In this document: in pieces, positions 1 through 8,634 of the stretch | Numbering within the stretch: position 1 is the stretch's first letter | How the letters are laid out: each line of letters starts with the position of its first letter | Source of the DNA: JASEGV01 sp947085405 | Lineage (GTDB): Bacteria; Bacteroidota; Ignavibacteria; UBA10030; BY39 | Length of the DNA: 64,000 nucleotides | Direction: 5' to 3' | Assembly (NCBI GenBank): GCA_947085405.1 | Contig: CAMTWO010000009.1 | Coordinates: 1-64,000, forward strand | The notes under the pieces: generated by a model | What the model saw: the letters and a program-made list of their open reading frames with translations, nothing else | Told to the model about the DNA's origin: nothing | Databases searched by the model: none | Position numbers and translations under genes: made by a program

Positions 1-2
1 AC

Positions 3-299
3 TCTGCAAGGCATTCTACGGTACGAAAAAAATTCGAAGCTGATGTTCCCCCCATTCTGCTACCTACAGCACAGAATCCGGAGGAGCTTCTTGAACGAAC
101 GATGTTGGAGGAAGAGTTGGCAGAAGCCGTCGGGACGAAATTGCCGGCGAAGTGTCGGGAGATCTTCTTGCTTAGTAGAATGGAAGGAATGTCAAATGCA
201 GAAATAAGCCAGCATTTGGGTATCAGCGTGAAAACCGTTGAGAACCAAATCACACGGGGGTTGAAAATCCTTCGAAGACATCTTCGTCGTTACACCTAA
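3..299 (+). CDS. ECF-type RNA polymerase sigma factor, C-terminal part (gene enters from the left)
   Basis: The frame is open from base 3 to a TAA at 297-299, so the gene begins outside the window; the ATG at 102 is internal. The visible 98 residues hold sigma region 4: an LPxKCREIFLLSRMEG segment followed by a helix-turn-helix (NAEISQHLGISVKTVENQITRG) that would bind the -35 element. The wording of this helix is typical of the large ECF family in Bacteroidota that is usually paired with FecR-type anti-sigma factors. No anti-sigma gene follows here; the next element is an inverted-repeat spacer. Confidence 0.85.
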   Translation, partial: SARHSTVRKKFEADVPPILLPTAQNPEELLERTMLEEELAEAVGTKLPAKCREIFLLSRMEGMSNAEISQHLGISVKTVENQITRGLKILRRHLRRYT

Positions 300-300
300 A

Positions 301-396
301 GACGTGGACGAAAAGTCTCGTTTCGTGTTTCTTCTGTCTAAATACAGTTCAAATTCTTAGGGTGAATTGTCTGTGGTGGGGGTTCTCGTCCACGTC
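301..396. repeat. Spacer bounded by an 11-bp perfect inverted repeat
   Basis: GACGTGGACGA at 301-311 is repeated in inverse complement as TCGTCCACGTC at 386-396, with 74 bases between. It starts one base after the sigma factor stop codon. It could be a small non-autonomous element or an RNA hairpin. The centre shows no coding potential or further pairing that I could see. Confidence 0.5.
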
Positions 397-463
397 TCTA
401 TAATTGATTTTCGAAAGTAAATTAAATAAAGTTTCCAAAGAATATGTTAAACTTATCAACTAG

Positions 464-1111
464 GTGGAGAAACACGTGAAAAACATTCTTGGACTTCTCC
501 CGCCAAAGGCGGGATTCCTCTTTGTGGTGTTTTCGATATTCACCACCACGACTCCATTGCATGCCCAATGGATCCAAACCAATGGACCCTACGGGGGTAT
601 AGTCCGTAGCTTCGCCGTCTCCGGCACGAATCTCTTTGCCGGGACTTCTGGCGGCGGTGTCTTTCTTTCCACCAACAACGGCGCGAGCTGGACTGCGGTC
701 AGTACCGGATTGACAAATACTCACGTCTACGCTCTCGGAGTTTCCGGTACGAATCTCTTTGCCGGGACTTATGGCGGAGGCGTATGGCGGTGTCCACTTT
801 CACAAATGATTACCTCTGTTAAGGAAACGATCTCAGACGAAACACCGAATAGTTATGCACTACAACAGAATTATCCGAATCCGTTCAACCCAATCACAAC
901 AATAAACTATCAGGTGCCAACGCAAAGCCATCTCACGTTGAAAGTCTTTGATGTGCTTGGCAGAGAAGTTGCGACATTAGTGAACGGAGTTGAAGAACCA
1001 GGTTACAAATCTGTAGCTTTCGACGCAAGCAGGTTAACGAGCGGCGTCTATTTCTATCGCTTACGAGCTGGTTCATATACTGAGACAAAGAAACTTATTT
1101 TGTTGAGGTAA
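464..1111 (+). CDS. Secreted protein with short beta-propeller repeats and a type IX secretion C-terminal sorting domain
   Basis: Two in-frame GTG codons (464 and 476) precede a hydrophobic signal segment ending near HAQ; 476 gives the more normal signal peptide. Two near-identical repeats follow (SGTNLFAGTSGGGVF and SGTNLFAGTYGGGVW), of the kind that form BNR/Ycf48-like propellers. The last ~80 residues are a T9SS type A sorting domain: NYPNPFNP, FDVLGREVATLV, SGVYFYRL and a final KKLILLR. The product should be exported across the outer membrane and its tail removed. Only two repeats remain where propellers need six to eight, so this looks shrunken. The signal peptide contains a dispersed palindrome (499-513). 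Confidence 0.85.
   Translation: MEKHVKNILGLLPPKAGFLFVVFSIFTTTTPLHAQWIQTNGPYGGIVRSFAVSGTNLFAGTSGGGVFLSTNNGASWTAVSTGLTNTHVYALGVSGTNLFAGTYGGGVWRCPLSQMITSVKETISDETPNSYALQQNYPNPFNPITTINYQVPTQSHLTLKVFDVLGREVATLVNGVEEPGYKSVAFDASRLTSGVYFYRLRAGSYTETKKLILLR
499..513. repeat. CCGCC-type palindrome inside a coding sequence
   Basis: CCCGCC-AAA-GGCGGG lies within the signal-peptide coding region and is translated as PPKAG. The same palindrome family occurs in at least six other places in the window, so this is probably an inserted repeat that kept the reading frame. Confidence 0.65.
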
Positions 1112-1129
1112 CGGGCAACTGCAATTAAT

Positions 1130-1187
1130 CCCGCTTGCTCCAAATGGTAATGAGTTTATTATTAGTCGCAAGCGGGACGTCTTTTTT
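1130..1187 (+). terminator. Probable intrinsic terminator with a long loop
   Basis: CCCGCTTGC (1130-1138) pairs with GCAAGCGGG (1168-1176); five bases later comes a T6 run (1182-1187). The 29-base loop is longer than usual. It lies just after the T9SS gene. Confidence 0.5.
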
Positions 1188-1761
1188 ACAAAGCTCGTTA
1201 GCTGTAACCCTAAAACGAGAGTGCAGACACCGTCAAGAAAAAAAGTAATTAATGCTTGACCGCTTCTAAAAAATAATTTATATTATCCCTCGGAACGTGA
1301 AAAACGTAAAACGTTTTGAAACGTTCCAAGTTTGAAAATTTAAATAAAACAGTTTATCACGTTAACAGCGGGGCTCATCCGCCGCACGTTAGCTACACTC
1401 GGCAAAAGACATCCAAAATGAAAACAAAACCGCCGCAACTGCACTTAACATCACAAACCACATTTTTTAAGAATCCAAATCTGTAAAAATTGATACAGGA
1501 GCGTGTTGCCGAATAGTTATTGCGATTCCGAAGTAAGTCGGGAGAAGCAATCTTACACTCGAAATCAACTCAAAATAAGAGATTGCCCGCCTGCACGGGC
1601 AGAGGTTTCGTCGTCCGTCGGCTATCGGACTCCTCGCAAAAACATTTTCATCCATTTGGCAACACACTCTTCAGATATATCAACTTGAAATAGTGCTGAA
1701 TCTTATTTAAATTAAAGGCGTTAAGTTTAATTAACCCGTTTCTCTAATAAAGTTTATAGAT
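1188..1761. other. 574-bp spacer without a credible gene
   Basis: Two short overlapping frames here are on opposite strands and run through repeats, so I do not accept them as genes. The region holds a promoter-hairpin pair (separate entry), a CGTTAGCT motif twice (near 1194 and 1388), a palindrome GCCCG-N6-CGGGC at 1585-1600, and a low-complexity lead into the Fic gene. Confidence 0.5.
1256..1327 (+). promoter_or_regulatory. Sigma-70-like promoter followed by a nested hairpin
   Basis: TTGACC (1256-1261) is followed after exactly 17 bases by TATATT (1279-1284), a near-consensus pair. Transcription would start near 1291. There a nested hairpin begins: GGAACGT (1292-1298) pairs with ACGTTCC (1321-1327), and inside it AAAACGT pairs with ACGTTTT. 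No ORF follows within 430 bases, so the transcript could be a small RNA or a long leader for the Fic gene. This is sequence pattern only. Confidence 0.4.
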
Positions 1762-2904
1762 ATGGATTTAAAAGATTATATTTCAGGCAGTTATGCCCAA
1801 CAGTTCCAGTATAAGAGTTTCACTCCTTCGTTCATTAATAAAGAATGGACATGGAGTGATTCACAAATAAACACACTATTGGCTGAGGCTAATCATAAAT
1901 TAGGGGAATTGAATGCCTTTTCATTATACGTCCCAAATGTAGATTTTTTTATCATAATGCACGTTGTAAAAGAAGCAACATCATCCAGTCGTATTGAGGG
2001 CACACGGACGGAGGTTGGAGAAGCTGTTCTGAAAGAAGAAGATATTCAGCCTGAAAAAAAAGACGATTGGCAGGAAGTTCAAAACTATATAAGCGCTATG
2101 AACTATGCCGTAGAGCAACTTAAGACACTACCGGTTTCGACAAGACTTTTAAAAGAAACACATAAAATTCTGATGAGGGGAGCACGAGGCGAAACAAAAC
2201 TACCGGGAGATTACCGTACAAGTCAAAACTGGATAGGTGGATCAAGTATCAAGGATGCTGTTTTTATTCCTCCTCATCACTCAGAAGTTGAGGGATTGAT
2301 GAATGATTTGGAAAAATTTCTCCACAACGATCAAATAAATGTTCCACCTCTCATTCGGGTTGCAATTGCACATTATCAGTTCGAAACATTACATCCTTTT
2401 TTGGATGGTAACGGTAGAATCGGGAGATTGCTTATAACACTTTATCTCGTAAGTCAAAAATTACTTGCAAAACCTACACTCTATCTTTCTGCATATTTAG
2501 AAAAGCATAAGAGTATATATTTTGACAACCTAACGTTTGTGAGAACGTCTAATAATTTGACTCAATGGATCAAATTCTTTTTAGTATCAGTCACTGAAAC
2601 CTGCAAAGATGGGATTGAAACATTTCAGCAAATACTTCGCATGCGGGATGAGATTGAGGGTGAAAAAATAGTATCGCTTGGTAAGAAAATTCCAAAAGCA
2701 AAAGAATTAATAAAGAAATTGTATACTTCTCCCGCGGTATCAAGTTCTTATGTAGCAGAAGCGTTAAATGTTTCAATCCCTACTGCGAATGCTTTGATTA
2801 ATGATTTTGTACAACTCGGCATTCTCACGGAGTCAACCGGCGCAAAACGAAATAGGATTTTTTTATTTTACGATTACATAAAACTGTTTTACGACAAAAA
2901 GTGA
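1762..2904 (+). CDS. Fic family protein with inhibitory helix and winged-helix C-terminus
   Basis: The 380-residue protein has the complete Fic active site HPFLDGNGRIGR (residues 211-222), whose His and phosphate-binding loop transfer AMP or a related group to hydroxyl side chains. An N-terminal inhibitory helix motif SSRIEG (75-80) fits the class with built-in autoinhibition. The last ~60 residues look like a winged helix (SSYVAEALNVSIPTANALINDF), common in this Fic subfamily and suggesting DNA binding. It stands alone between spacers, without an obvious antitoxin partner. The target is unknown. Confidence 0.9.
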   Translation: MDLKDYISGSYAQQFQYKSFTPSFINKEWTWSDSQINTLLAEANHKLGELNAFSLYVPNVDFFIIMHVVKEATSSSRIEGTRTEVGEAVLKEEDIQPEKKDDWQEVQNYISAMNYAVEQLKTLPVSTRLLKETHKILMRGARGETKLPGDYRTSQNWIGGSSIKDAVFIPPHHSEVEGLMNDLEKFLHNDQINVPPLIRVAIAHYQFETLHPFLDGNGRIGRLLITLYLVSQKLLAKPTLYLSAYLEKHKSIYFDNLTFVRTSNNLTQWIKFFLVSVTETCKDGIETFQQILRMRDEIEGEKIVSLGKKIPKAKELIKKLYTSPAVSSSYVAEALNVSIPTANALINDFVQLGILTESTGAKRNRIFLFYDYIKLFYDKK

Positions 2905-2993
2905 TGATATTACATAGTTATGGCAAACGAATCATCACAAATAATCAAAACAAAAGCAGATACGGTGCGGGAAAACCTACATATTAAGACAGA

Positions 2994-3878
2994 ATGATTA
3001 AAAATACTAGTGAACGAACAACTGAATTATCGTTACTGCTTGTAGCTTTTATTTGGGCGGCTAACTACCCGGTAATTAAATTCGGAATTTTAGGTTTAGA
3101 TGTTTTTGTCTTTAATGCTCTCCGATTTGTAACCGCTTCAGTTTTGTTTAGTCTTATTTTTTTTACAAAAATGCATTGGCAAAAAGTGGAGCCAAAAGAT
3201 TGGTTAAAATTAATTGGCATTGGCTTGGTCGCGAATGTCCTCTATCAGGTGGCTTTTATTTCGGGAGTGAAAATTACAACCGCGGGAAATGCGGCTGTTA
3301 TACTTTCTACTGCACCGATATGGACTCTTTTATTTCAAGCACGTATTCAAAAAAATAGAATCGAAAGAAAAACAATTTTCGGAATGGCGATTTCCCTGAC
3401 CGGAATATTTTTAATCATTTTAGGCAGTGGCAAGAAATTAGAAATGGGAAGTTATGCTATGTTGGGCGATTTGGTTTGTTTGGCAGCAGCAATGCTCTGG
3501 GCACTTCATACTAATTTACAAAAACCAATGTTAGCAAAATATTCAACTATGCAACTTGCTCTGATAATGACCCTTGTTGGTTCAATCGGTCTTTCACTGT
3601 TTGCGTTGCCTTCGGCGGTTACGATGGATTGGGGTTCGGTAACATATTCATATTATTTTGCTGCAATTGCCTCCGGGATATTTGCAATTGGTACTGCAAA
3701 TTATTTATGGTCGAAGGGAATTAAAAAAATTGGTCCAAGTCGGACAGCGAATTACAACAATCTGGTTCCTGTACTGGCATTTATAATTTCGTACTTTACA
3801 TTAAACGAAAACGTATTACCGATTCAATTCGTAGGTGCCGGAGTAACAATAATCGGGATTGTATTTGCAAGCCGTTAA
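2994..3878 (+). CDS. EamA/DMT family transporter
   Basis: The protein has 294 residues, about ten hydrophobic segments and the two-fold EamA repeat of the drug/metabolite transporter superfamily. It starts with ELSLLLVAFIWAANYP and ends in a second EamA unit (NYNNLVPVLAFIISYFTLNE). These permeases export amino acids or small metabolites; the substrate cannot be read from sequence. The length is normal. It lies 35 bp before a small PAS protein on the same strand. Confidence 0.85.
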   Translation: MIKNTSERTTELSLLLVAFIWAANYPVIKFGILGLDVFVFNALRFVTASVLFSLIFFTKMHWQKVEPKDWLKLIGIGLVANVLYQVAFISGVKITTAGNAAVILSTAPIWTLLFQARIQKNRIERKTIFGMAISLTGIFLIILGSGKKLEMGSYAMLGDLVCLAAAMLWALHTNLQKPMLAKYSTMQLALIMTLVGSIGLSLFALPSAVTMDWGSVTYSYYFAAIASGIFAIGTANYLWSKGIKKIGPSRTANYNNLVPVLAFIISYFTLNENVLPIQFVGAGVTIIGIVFASR

Positions 3879-3912
3879 AAATAATTCATCAATCATCAAA
3901 TAAAAAAACAAT

Positions 3913-4245
3913 ATGGACTGGATAAAAGAATTTAATTGTGCTATCACCGTTTGTGATACTAACGGAATAATTGTAGCTATGAACGACAAATCTGTAGATA
4001 CATTCAAAACCGATGGCGGTTCGGAATTAATTGGCAAAAATTTATTCGACTGCCACCCTGAACCGTCGCGAACGAAGTTAAAACAGATGGTCGAACAACA
4101 AACAGAGAATGTTTATACCATCGAAAAGAACGGAAAGAAGAAATTAATTTATCAATCGTCATGGTACGAAAACGGAAATTATAAAGGATTTGTAGAATTA
4201 TCGCTTGAGATTCCGTTTGAGATGCCTCATTTTAAAAGGAGTTGA
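3913..4245 (+). CDS. Small stand-alone PAS domain protein
   Basis: This is a 110-residue single PAS fold: FNCAITVCDTNGIIVAMNDKS near the start, a GKNLFDCHPEPSRTKL loop, and a terminal beta sheet (KKLIYQSSWYENGNYKGFVE). There is no kinase, cyclase or DNA-binding part. Such proteins usually sense ligands or partner with other signalling proteins; nothing nearby identifies the partner. Confidence 0.75.
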   Translation: MDWIKEFNCAITVCDTNGIIVAMNDKSVDTFKTDGGSELIGKNLFDCHPEPSRTKLKQMVEQQTENVYTIEKNGKKKLIYQSSWYENGNYKGFVELSLEIPFEMPHFKRS

Positions 4246-4477
4246 TCCAAGGGGGTAATAAAGCAATGGAGTAATGGGGGTAATGGGGTAATGGGATTGA
4301 ATCATTGAATCTCCGCCAGAGGCGGATGTGCCGATGGCATAAATGAATCAATGAATCGATGGATAAATGGATTGATGGATTGATGGATTGATGGATTTTT
4401 GATAATTAAAATATTATACATATATTTTGTGCGCCTTACACTTTTAAACTTAAATTCTTAAAAAGGAACTTTAACAA
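4246..4477. repeat. Repeat-rich spacer with an 8-bp tandem repeat and a CCGCC palindrome
   Basis: The spacer contains G-rich GGTAATGG-type repeats (about 4250-4295), the palindrome TCCGCC-AGA-GGCGGA (4312-4326) and four copies of TGGATTGA (4368-4399). A related GATTGAT array lies at 14222-14258. The unit is not a multiple of three and there is no ORF. Confidence 0.7.
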
Positions 4478-6580
4478 ATGAAAACACTTTTAGTATTATT
4501 AATATTCACCGCAGTTGCATTTTGTTTTTCGCAAGATGAGAATCCGTTTTACAGTGAATATAACACACCATTTCAAACCCCGCCGTTCGACAAGATAAAA
4601 GAATCACACTATCTGCCGGCATTCAAAGAGGGGATGAAACAGCAGCAAAACGAGATTGAGGCAATAGTAAATAATAACGATGCACCTAATTTTAAGAACA
4701 CAATCGAACCGTTCGCTGCGAGCGGTTCGCTGCTGAACAAAGTAGGTAGTGTTTTTTACAATCAAAACTCAGCAAATACGAACGATGAAATCCAGAAGAT
4801 TGCAAAGGAAGTAGCTCCGCTATCATCAAAGCATTACGATGATATCAATATGAACCCAAAATTATTTAAAAGGGTAAAATCAGTTTACGAAAACAGGAAG
4901 AAGTTTAAATTATCAACTGAACAAAGCAAACTGTTAGAGGAATATTACAAAGATTTTGTGCGGGGCGGCGCTAACTTAAATGATCAGCAAAAAGAAAAAC
5001 TTCGAAAAATAAACGAAGAATTTTCACTGCTCACATTAAAGTTTGGTGAGAATTTATTGAAGGAAAATAACGTATTCGAATTAGTTATTGATAAAGAGGA
5101 AGATTTAACAGGTTTACCCGATGCCGTTAAAACAGGCGCTGCCGAGACTGCAAAAGAAAGAAAGAAGGAAGGCAAGTGGGTATTTACGCTTCAGAAACCG
5201 AGCTTTATACCGTTTTTACAGTATTCACCCAAGCGGGAACTCAGAGAAATAATTTTTAAAGCATACGTTAATCGCGGTGATAACAATGATAGTTTAGATA
5301 ATAAAAATATTATCTCAAAAATGGTTGCACTTAGAATTGAAAAAGCTAACTTACTCGGCTATAAATCTCACGCCGATTTTGTTCTCGAAAAAAGTATGGC
5401 ATCAAATCCGGCTAACGTGTATAAATTGTTAAATCAACTATGGGAACCGGCATTGCGAAATGCAAAACGCGAAGCGGCGGAGCTTCAAGCAATGATTGAT
5501 AAAGAAGGCGGGAATTTTAAATTAGAAGCTTGGGACTGGTGGTACTATGCCGAAAAAGTGAAGAAAGAAAAATATGCACTCGATGACGAATTATTACGAC
5601 CTTACTTCAAATTGGAAAATGTCCGTAATGGTGCTTTTGCTGTAGCAAGCAAATTATTCGGTATACAATTCGTTGAGAGAACTGACATTCCAAAGTATCA
5701 CGATGAAGTGAAGGTATTTGAGGTGAAAGAAGCTGATGGCAAACATATCGGAATACTATATACCGACTACTATCCGCGGGCAAGCAAACGGGGCGGTGCT
5801 TGGATGGGTGCATACAGGAAACAATCGCGTGAAGGCGGAGTAGAAGTTAGACCAGTTATCACTAATGTTGGAAATTTTTCGAAACCAACAGCGGATGAAC
5901 CATCGTTGTTGAGTTTCGATGAGTTGAATACTTTGTTCCACGAACTCGGACACGCATTGCACGGGCTTCTCTCGAATACAACGTATAACAAGCTTTCGGG
6001 AACTGCAGTCCCGCGTGATTTTGTAGAGTTGCCATCTCAAGTTATGGAACATTGGGCGTCCGAACCCGAAGTTTTAAATATGTATGCAAAGCATTATAAA
6101 ACCGGTGAGCCGATTCCGCAGGACTTAGTTGAGAAAATTAAGAATGCAAGTATGTTCAATCAAGGATTTGAAACAGTCGAATATCTTGCCTCTGCTTTCT
6201 TGGATATGGACTTTCATATTCTTACCGAAGCAAAAGAAATTGATGTAACAGAGTTCGAGAATAATTCATTAAACAAAATCGGTTTAATACCTGAAATTGT
6301 AGCAAGACATCACAGCACAAATTTTCAGCATATTTTTGCAGGCGGATATTCGGCTGGCTATTATAGCTATATTTGGTCGGGTGTTTTGGATTCGGATGCG
6401 TTCGAGGCATTCAAAGAAACAAGTTTGTTTGATAGCAAAACTGCACAAGCATTCAGAAAATACATACTTGAAACCGGCGGCACTGACGACCCGATGACGC
6501 TTTATAAAAAATTCAGAGGAGCCGAACCAAAAATTGAACCGTTATTGAAAAAAAGAGGGTTGAATAAAAATCTATTTTGA
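4478..6580 (+). CDS. M3 family metallopeptidase (peptidyl-dipeptidase Dcp / oligopeptidase A type)
   Basis: The protein has 700 residues, the normal size for the M3 family. A signal peptide (LLIFTAVAFCFSQ) places it in the periplasm or envelope. The zinc site is HELGH at residues 488-492 in FHELGHALHGLLS, followed by the third-ligand region VELPSQVMEHW. The tail GTDDPMTLYKKFRGAEP is characteristic of M3A enzymes. It should trim short peptides. A stem-loop follows the stop codon. Confidence 0.92.
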   Translation: MKTLLVLLIFTAVAFCFSQDENPFYSEYNTPFQTPPFDKIKESHYLPAFKEGMKQQQNEIEAIVNNNDAPNFKNTIEPFAASGSLLNKVGSVFYNQNSANTNDEIQKIAKEVAPLSSKHYDDINMNPKLFKRVKSVYENRKKFKLSTEQSKLLEEYYKDFVRGGANLNDQQKEKLRKINEEFSLLTLKFGENLLKENNVFELVIDKEEDLTGLPDAVKTGAAETAKERKKEGKWVFTLQKPSFIPFLQYSPKRELREIIFKAYVNRGDNNDSLDNKNIISKMVALRIEKANLLGYKSHADFVLEKSMASNPANVYKLLNQLWEPALRNAKREAAELQAMIDKEGGNFKLEAWDWWYYAEKVKKEKYALDDELLRPYFKLENVRNGAFAVASKLFGIQFVERTDIPKYHDEVKVFEVKEADGKHIGILYTDYYPRASKRGGAWMGAYRKQSREGGVEVRPVITNVGNFSKPTADEPSLLSFDELNTLFHELGHALHGLLSNTTYNKLSGTAVPRDFVELPSQVMEHWASEPEVLNMYAKHYKTGEPIPQDLVEKIKNASMFNQGFETVEYLASAFLDMDFHILTEAKEIDVTEFENNSLNKIGLIPEIVARHHSTNFQHIFAGGYSAGYYSYIWSGVLDSDAFEAFKETSLFDSKTAQAFRKYILETGGTDDPMTLYKKFRGAEPKIEPLLKKRGLNKNLF

Positions 6581-6588
6581 TTCCTGAT

Positions 6589-6615
6589 GAGGGTTGCTTA
6601 TATTAAACAACCCTC
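6589..6615 (+). terminator. Possible terminator after the M3 peptidase gene
   Basis: GAGGGTTG (6589-6596) pairs with CAACCCTC (6608-6615) around an 11-base loop. It is followed only by TTATT, so the uridine tract is weak. Confidence 0.4.
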
Positions 6616-6671
6616 TTATTGAGGTTCATATTTATGCTACTATTTATTTTTAAAATAAGTTTTGCCGGCTG

Positions 6672-7034
6672 ATGATCTTTCAAAAGAAAAATATCCATTT
6701 ATTACTGCTTGTTGCGTATTTTTGGTCGGTTTTTCATATTTTTGTCCCACACCACCATCACGATAGTAGCGACACACACCAGAACCATCAACAAACTTGT
6801 GAGGTTGGTGAAACTTTTCAACCCTGTGAAATAGACCATCAAACAGGTCAACTTCATACACATCAACCATATTTAAAAGTTACCTCAAATCAATATTTTA
6901 TCACTCCATCTTTTTATTGTTTCGATTTTAATTTACAATTTTTAAACTATTCTCTAAAACCTCAAGAAAATAGTTACATCTCTAAGTTTTTCGTATCGTC
7001 GCTGCATTTGCGCGCCCCACCCGCGTTATCCTAA
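6672..7034 (+). CDS. Small histidine-rich membrane-anchored protein at the head of a metal-efflux operon
   Basis: A hydrophobic N-terminus (HLLLLVAYFWSVFHIF) is followed by a histidine cluster PHHHHDSSDTHQNHQQ, two cysteines, and further His pairs. The C-terminus ends in RAPPALS, an ending I associate with small proteins next to CzcCBA-type operons in Bacteroidota. It lies 96 bp before the periplasmic adaptor gene. A periplasmic metal-binding or metal-sensing role is inferred from composition and position. Confidence 0.6.
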   Translation: MIFQKKNIHLLLLVAYFWSVFHIFVPHHHHDSSDTHQNHQQTCEVGETFQPCEIDHQTGQLHTHQPYLKVTSNQYFITPSFYCFDFNLQFLNYSLKPQENSYISKFFVSSLHLRAPPALS

Positions 7035-7130
7035 TTTCGTTTTAAGAAATACACTTTTTTTAGAGACTTTAAACTAATTGCAGTTTAAAGTTGCTATTCA
7101 TTTTAAAAAATAATTAGGATAAATATTTTT

Positions 7131-8621
7131 ATGAAAACAAAATTCTACCTGAGCATTATCATTATTTTTATTACTCTGGTTGGTTGTAAACAAGATTCTG
7201 AACAAAATGATGATATAAATATCGAGACTGTTTCGTACACAATGTTCGGTAAACATACTGAATTGTTTGTGGAGTTCACACAATTGGTTGTTGGAAACGA
7301 AACTAATTTCCTGTCGCATTTTAACGACCTGCAAAATTTTAAGCCGCCAACCGAAGGGACACTAAAACTTGAATTAACCGGTTCGGACCCGACGATTATC
7401 AAAACCGTTGATGCACCTGCTAAGCCGGGAATCTTCAGGATATCATTAAAGCCGGAACAAACCGGATATCATCAATTGAGATTTACAATCGAAACTAAAA
7501 ATTATACCGAGGTCTTTACCATCGATAGTGTTATGGTTTTCGCAGATGAGGTAGCTGCAAAAAATCAACAGCCTGATGAACAACCTAAAGGTGAAATTAC
7601 TTTTCTTAAAGAACAGGCGTGGAATATTGACTTTGAAACAAAGATTGTAGAAGAGCTCTCCTTTTTTGAAGTTATAAAGACTTCAGGCAAAATACTTCCG
7701 GCGGCAGGAAGCGAGGTAATAATAACTGCTCGATCGAACGGAATAATCAATCTCAACGGAAACAATCTTATCCAGGGGAAAAATGTTTTAGCGGGGACAA
7801 CTCTTTGCACAATTTCGGGTGAGGGCTTGGCTGAAGGGAGTGTTGCATCTCGTTTCAACAATCTCAAAAATAAATTTACAAAAAGTCAATCCGCTTACCA
7901 ACGTGCTGAAAAATTAATCGTTAATAAAGCAATATCGGAAAAAGAATTTATTGAAGTTAAAACGGTTTACCTCAACGATTCAGTAAGTTATTATTCTTTT
8001 GCAAATAATTATTCCGAAAATGGAATCAAAATAACGATGCCACAAAACGGATTCGTGAAAGAAGTTTTTGTTCAGGAAGGAGAGTATGTTGAAGCAGGAC
8101 AAACGATTGCAACAGTTGGCAGTAGTCGCAATATGGCGCTGAAAGCTGAAATGCTTGCCAGTATGTATCCGAAATTAAATAAAGTTTTCTCGTGCAATTT
8201 TAAAACTCCTTACAGCGAAAAGGTTTATTCGTTAGATGATTTGAAGGGAAAACTAATATCAACAAGTCATAAAGTTGATGAAAAAGATTTTTTCACACAC
8301 GTATATTTTGAATTTGAGAATAACGGTGAAATTCTCGAAGGCACGTTTGTCGAAGTATTTCTAAAAATAAATCAACAACAGGATGCGTTGATAGTTCCAA
8401 AATCAGCGCTGTTGGAAGAACAAGGAATATTTTTTCTATATCTCCAAATATCGGGGGAAAGTTTTACTAAACGAGAAGTAAAAATCGGTGGGACTGACGG
8501 AATATTTTATCAGATAGTTGATGGACTTGTAAAAGGGGACCGCGTAGTAACGAAGGGCGCCCAACAAATCCGTTTAGCCTCGCTTGCCGGAAGCTTACCA
8601 TTACACGGTCATACACACTAA
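7131..8621 (+). CDS. RND efflux periplasmic adaptor (CusB/HlyD family) lipoprotein
   Basis: This 496-residue protein starts with a lipoprotein signal (lipobox LVGC). About 130 residues of beta-rich N-terminal domain precede the adaptor core. The lipoyl-like halves (VIITARSNGIINLNG and ITMPQNGFVKEVFVQEGEYVEAGQTIATVG) flank a coiled-coil hairpin (KNKFTKSQSAYQRAEKLI), and a beta-barrel domain follows. It would bridge the inner-membrane pump and the TolC-like channel. It is the first gene of a three-gene operon. Confidence 0.9.
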   Translation: MKTKFYLSIIIIFITLVGCKQDSEQNDDINIETVSYTMFGKHTELFVEFTQLVVGNETNFLSHFNDLQNFKPPTEGTLKLELTGSDPTIIKTVDAPAKPGIFRISLKPEQTGYHQLRFTIETKNYTEVFTIDSVMVFADEVAAKNQQPDEQPKGEITFLKEQAWNIDFETKIVEELSFFEVIKTSGKILPAAGSEVIITARSNGIINLNGNNLIQGKNVLAGTTLCTISGEGLAEGSVASRFNNLKNKFTKSQSAYQRAEKLIVNKAISEKEFIEVKTVYLNDSVSYYSFANNYSENGIKITMPQNGFVKEVFVQEGEYVEAGQTIATVGSSRNMALKAEMLASMYPKLNKVFSCNFKTPYSEKVYSLDDLKGKLISTSHKVDEKDFFTHVYFEFENNGEILEGTFVEVFLKINQQQDALIVPKSALLEEQGIFFLYLQISGESFTKREVKIGGTDGIFYQIVDGLVKGDRVVTKGAQQIRLASLAGSLPLHGHTH

Positions 8622-8634
8622 AAAACGGATAACT

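Noticed and set aside
422..724. Minus-strand 100-codon ORF
   Set aside because: It is the shadow of the T9SS-exported protein gene, with no recognisable protein features.
1370..1400. attC-like look (GTTAACAGCGGGGCTCATCCGCCGCACGTTAGCT region)
   Set aside because: It has GTTA motifs and GC arms but no R''/R' pair matching any cassette end, and no L-box pairing like the sites at 56-62 kb.
1467..1688. Two overlapping short ORFs on opposite strands
   Set aside because: They run through a palindromic repeat, have no family features or ribosome-binding site, and contradict each other.
2920..2997. 25-codon ORF overlapping the EamA start (ATGA)
   Set aside because: It could be a leader peptide, but it is short, of unremarkable composition, and nothing else supports translation.
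4368..4399. TGGATTGA tandem repeat as a CRISPR-like array
   Set aside because: Units are directly adjacent without spacers, so this is a simple tandem repeat.
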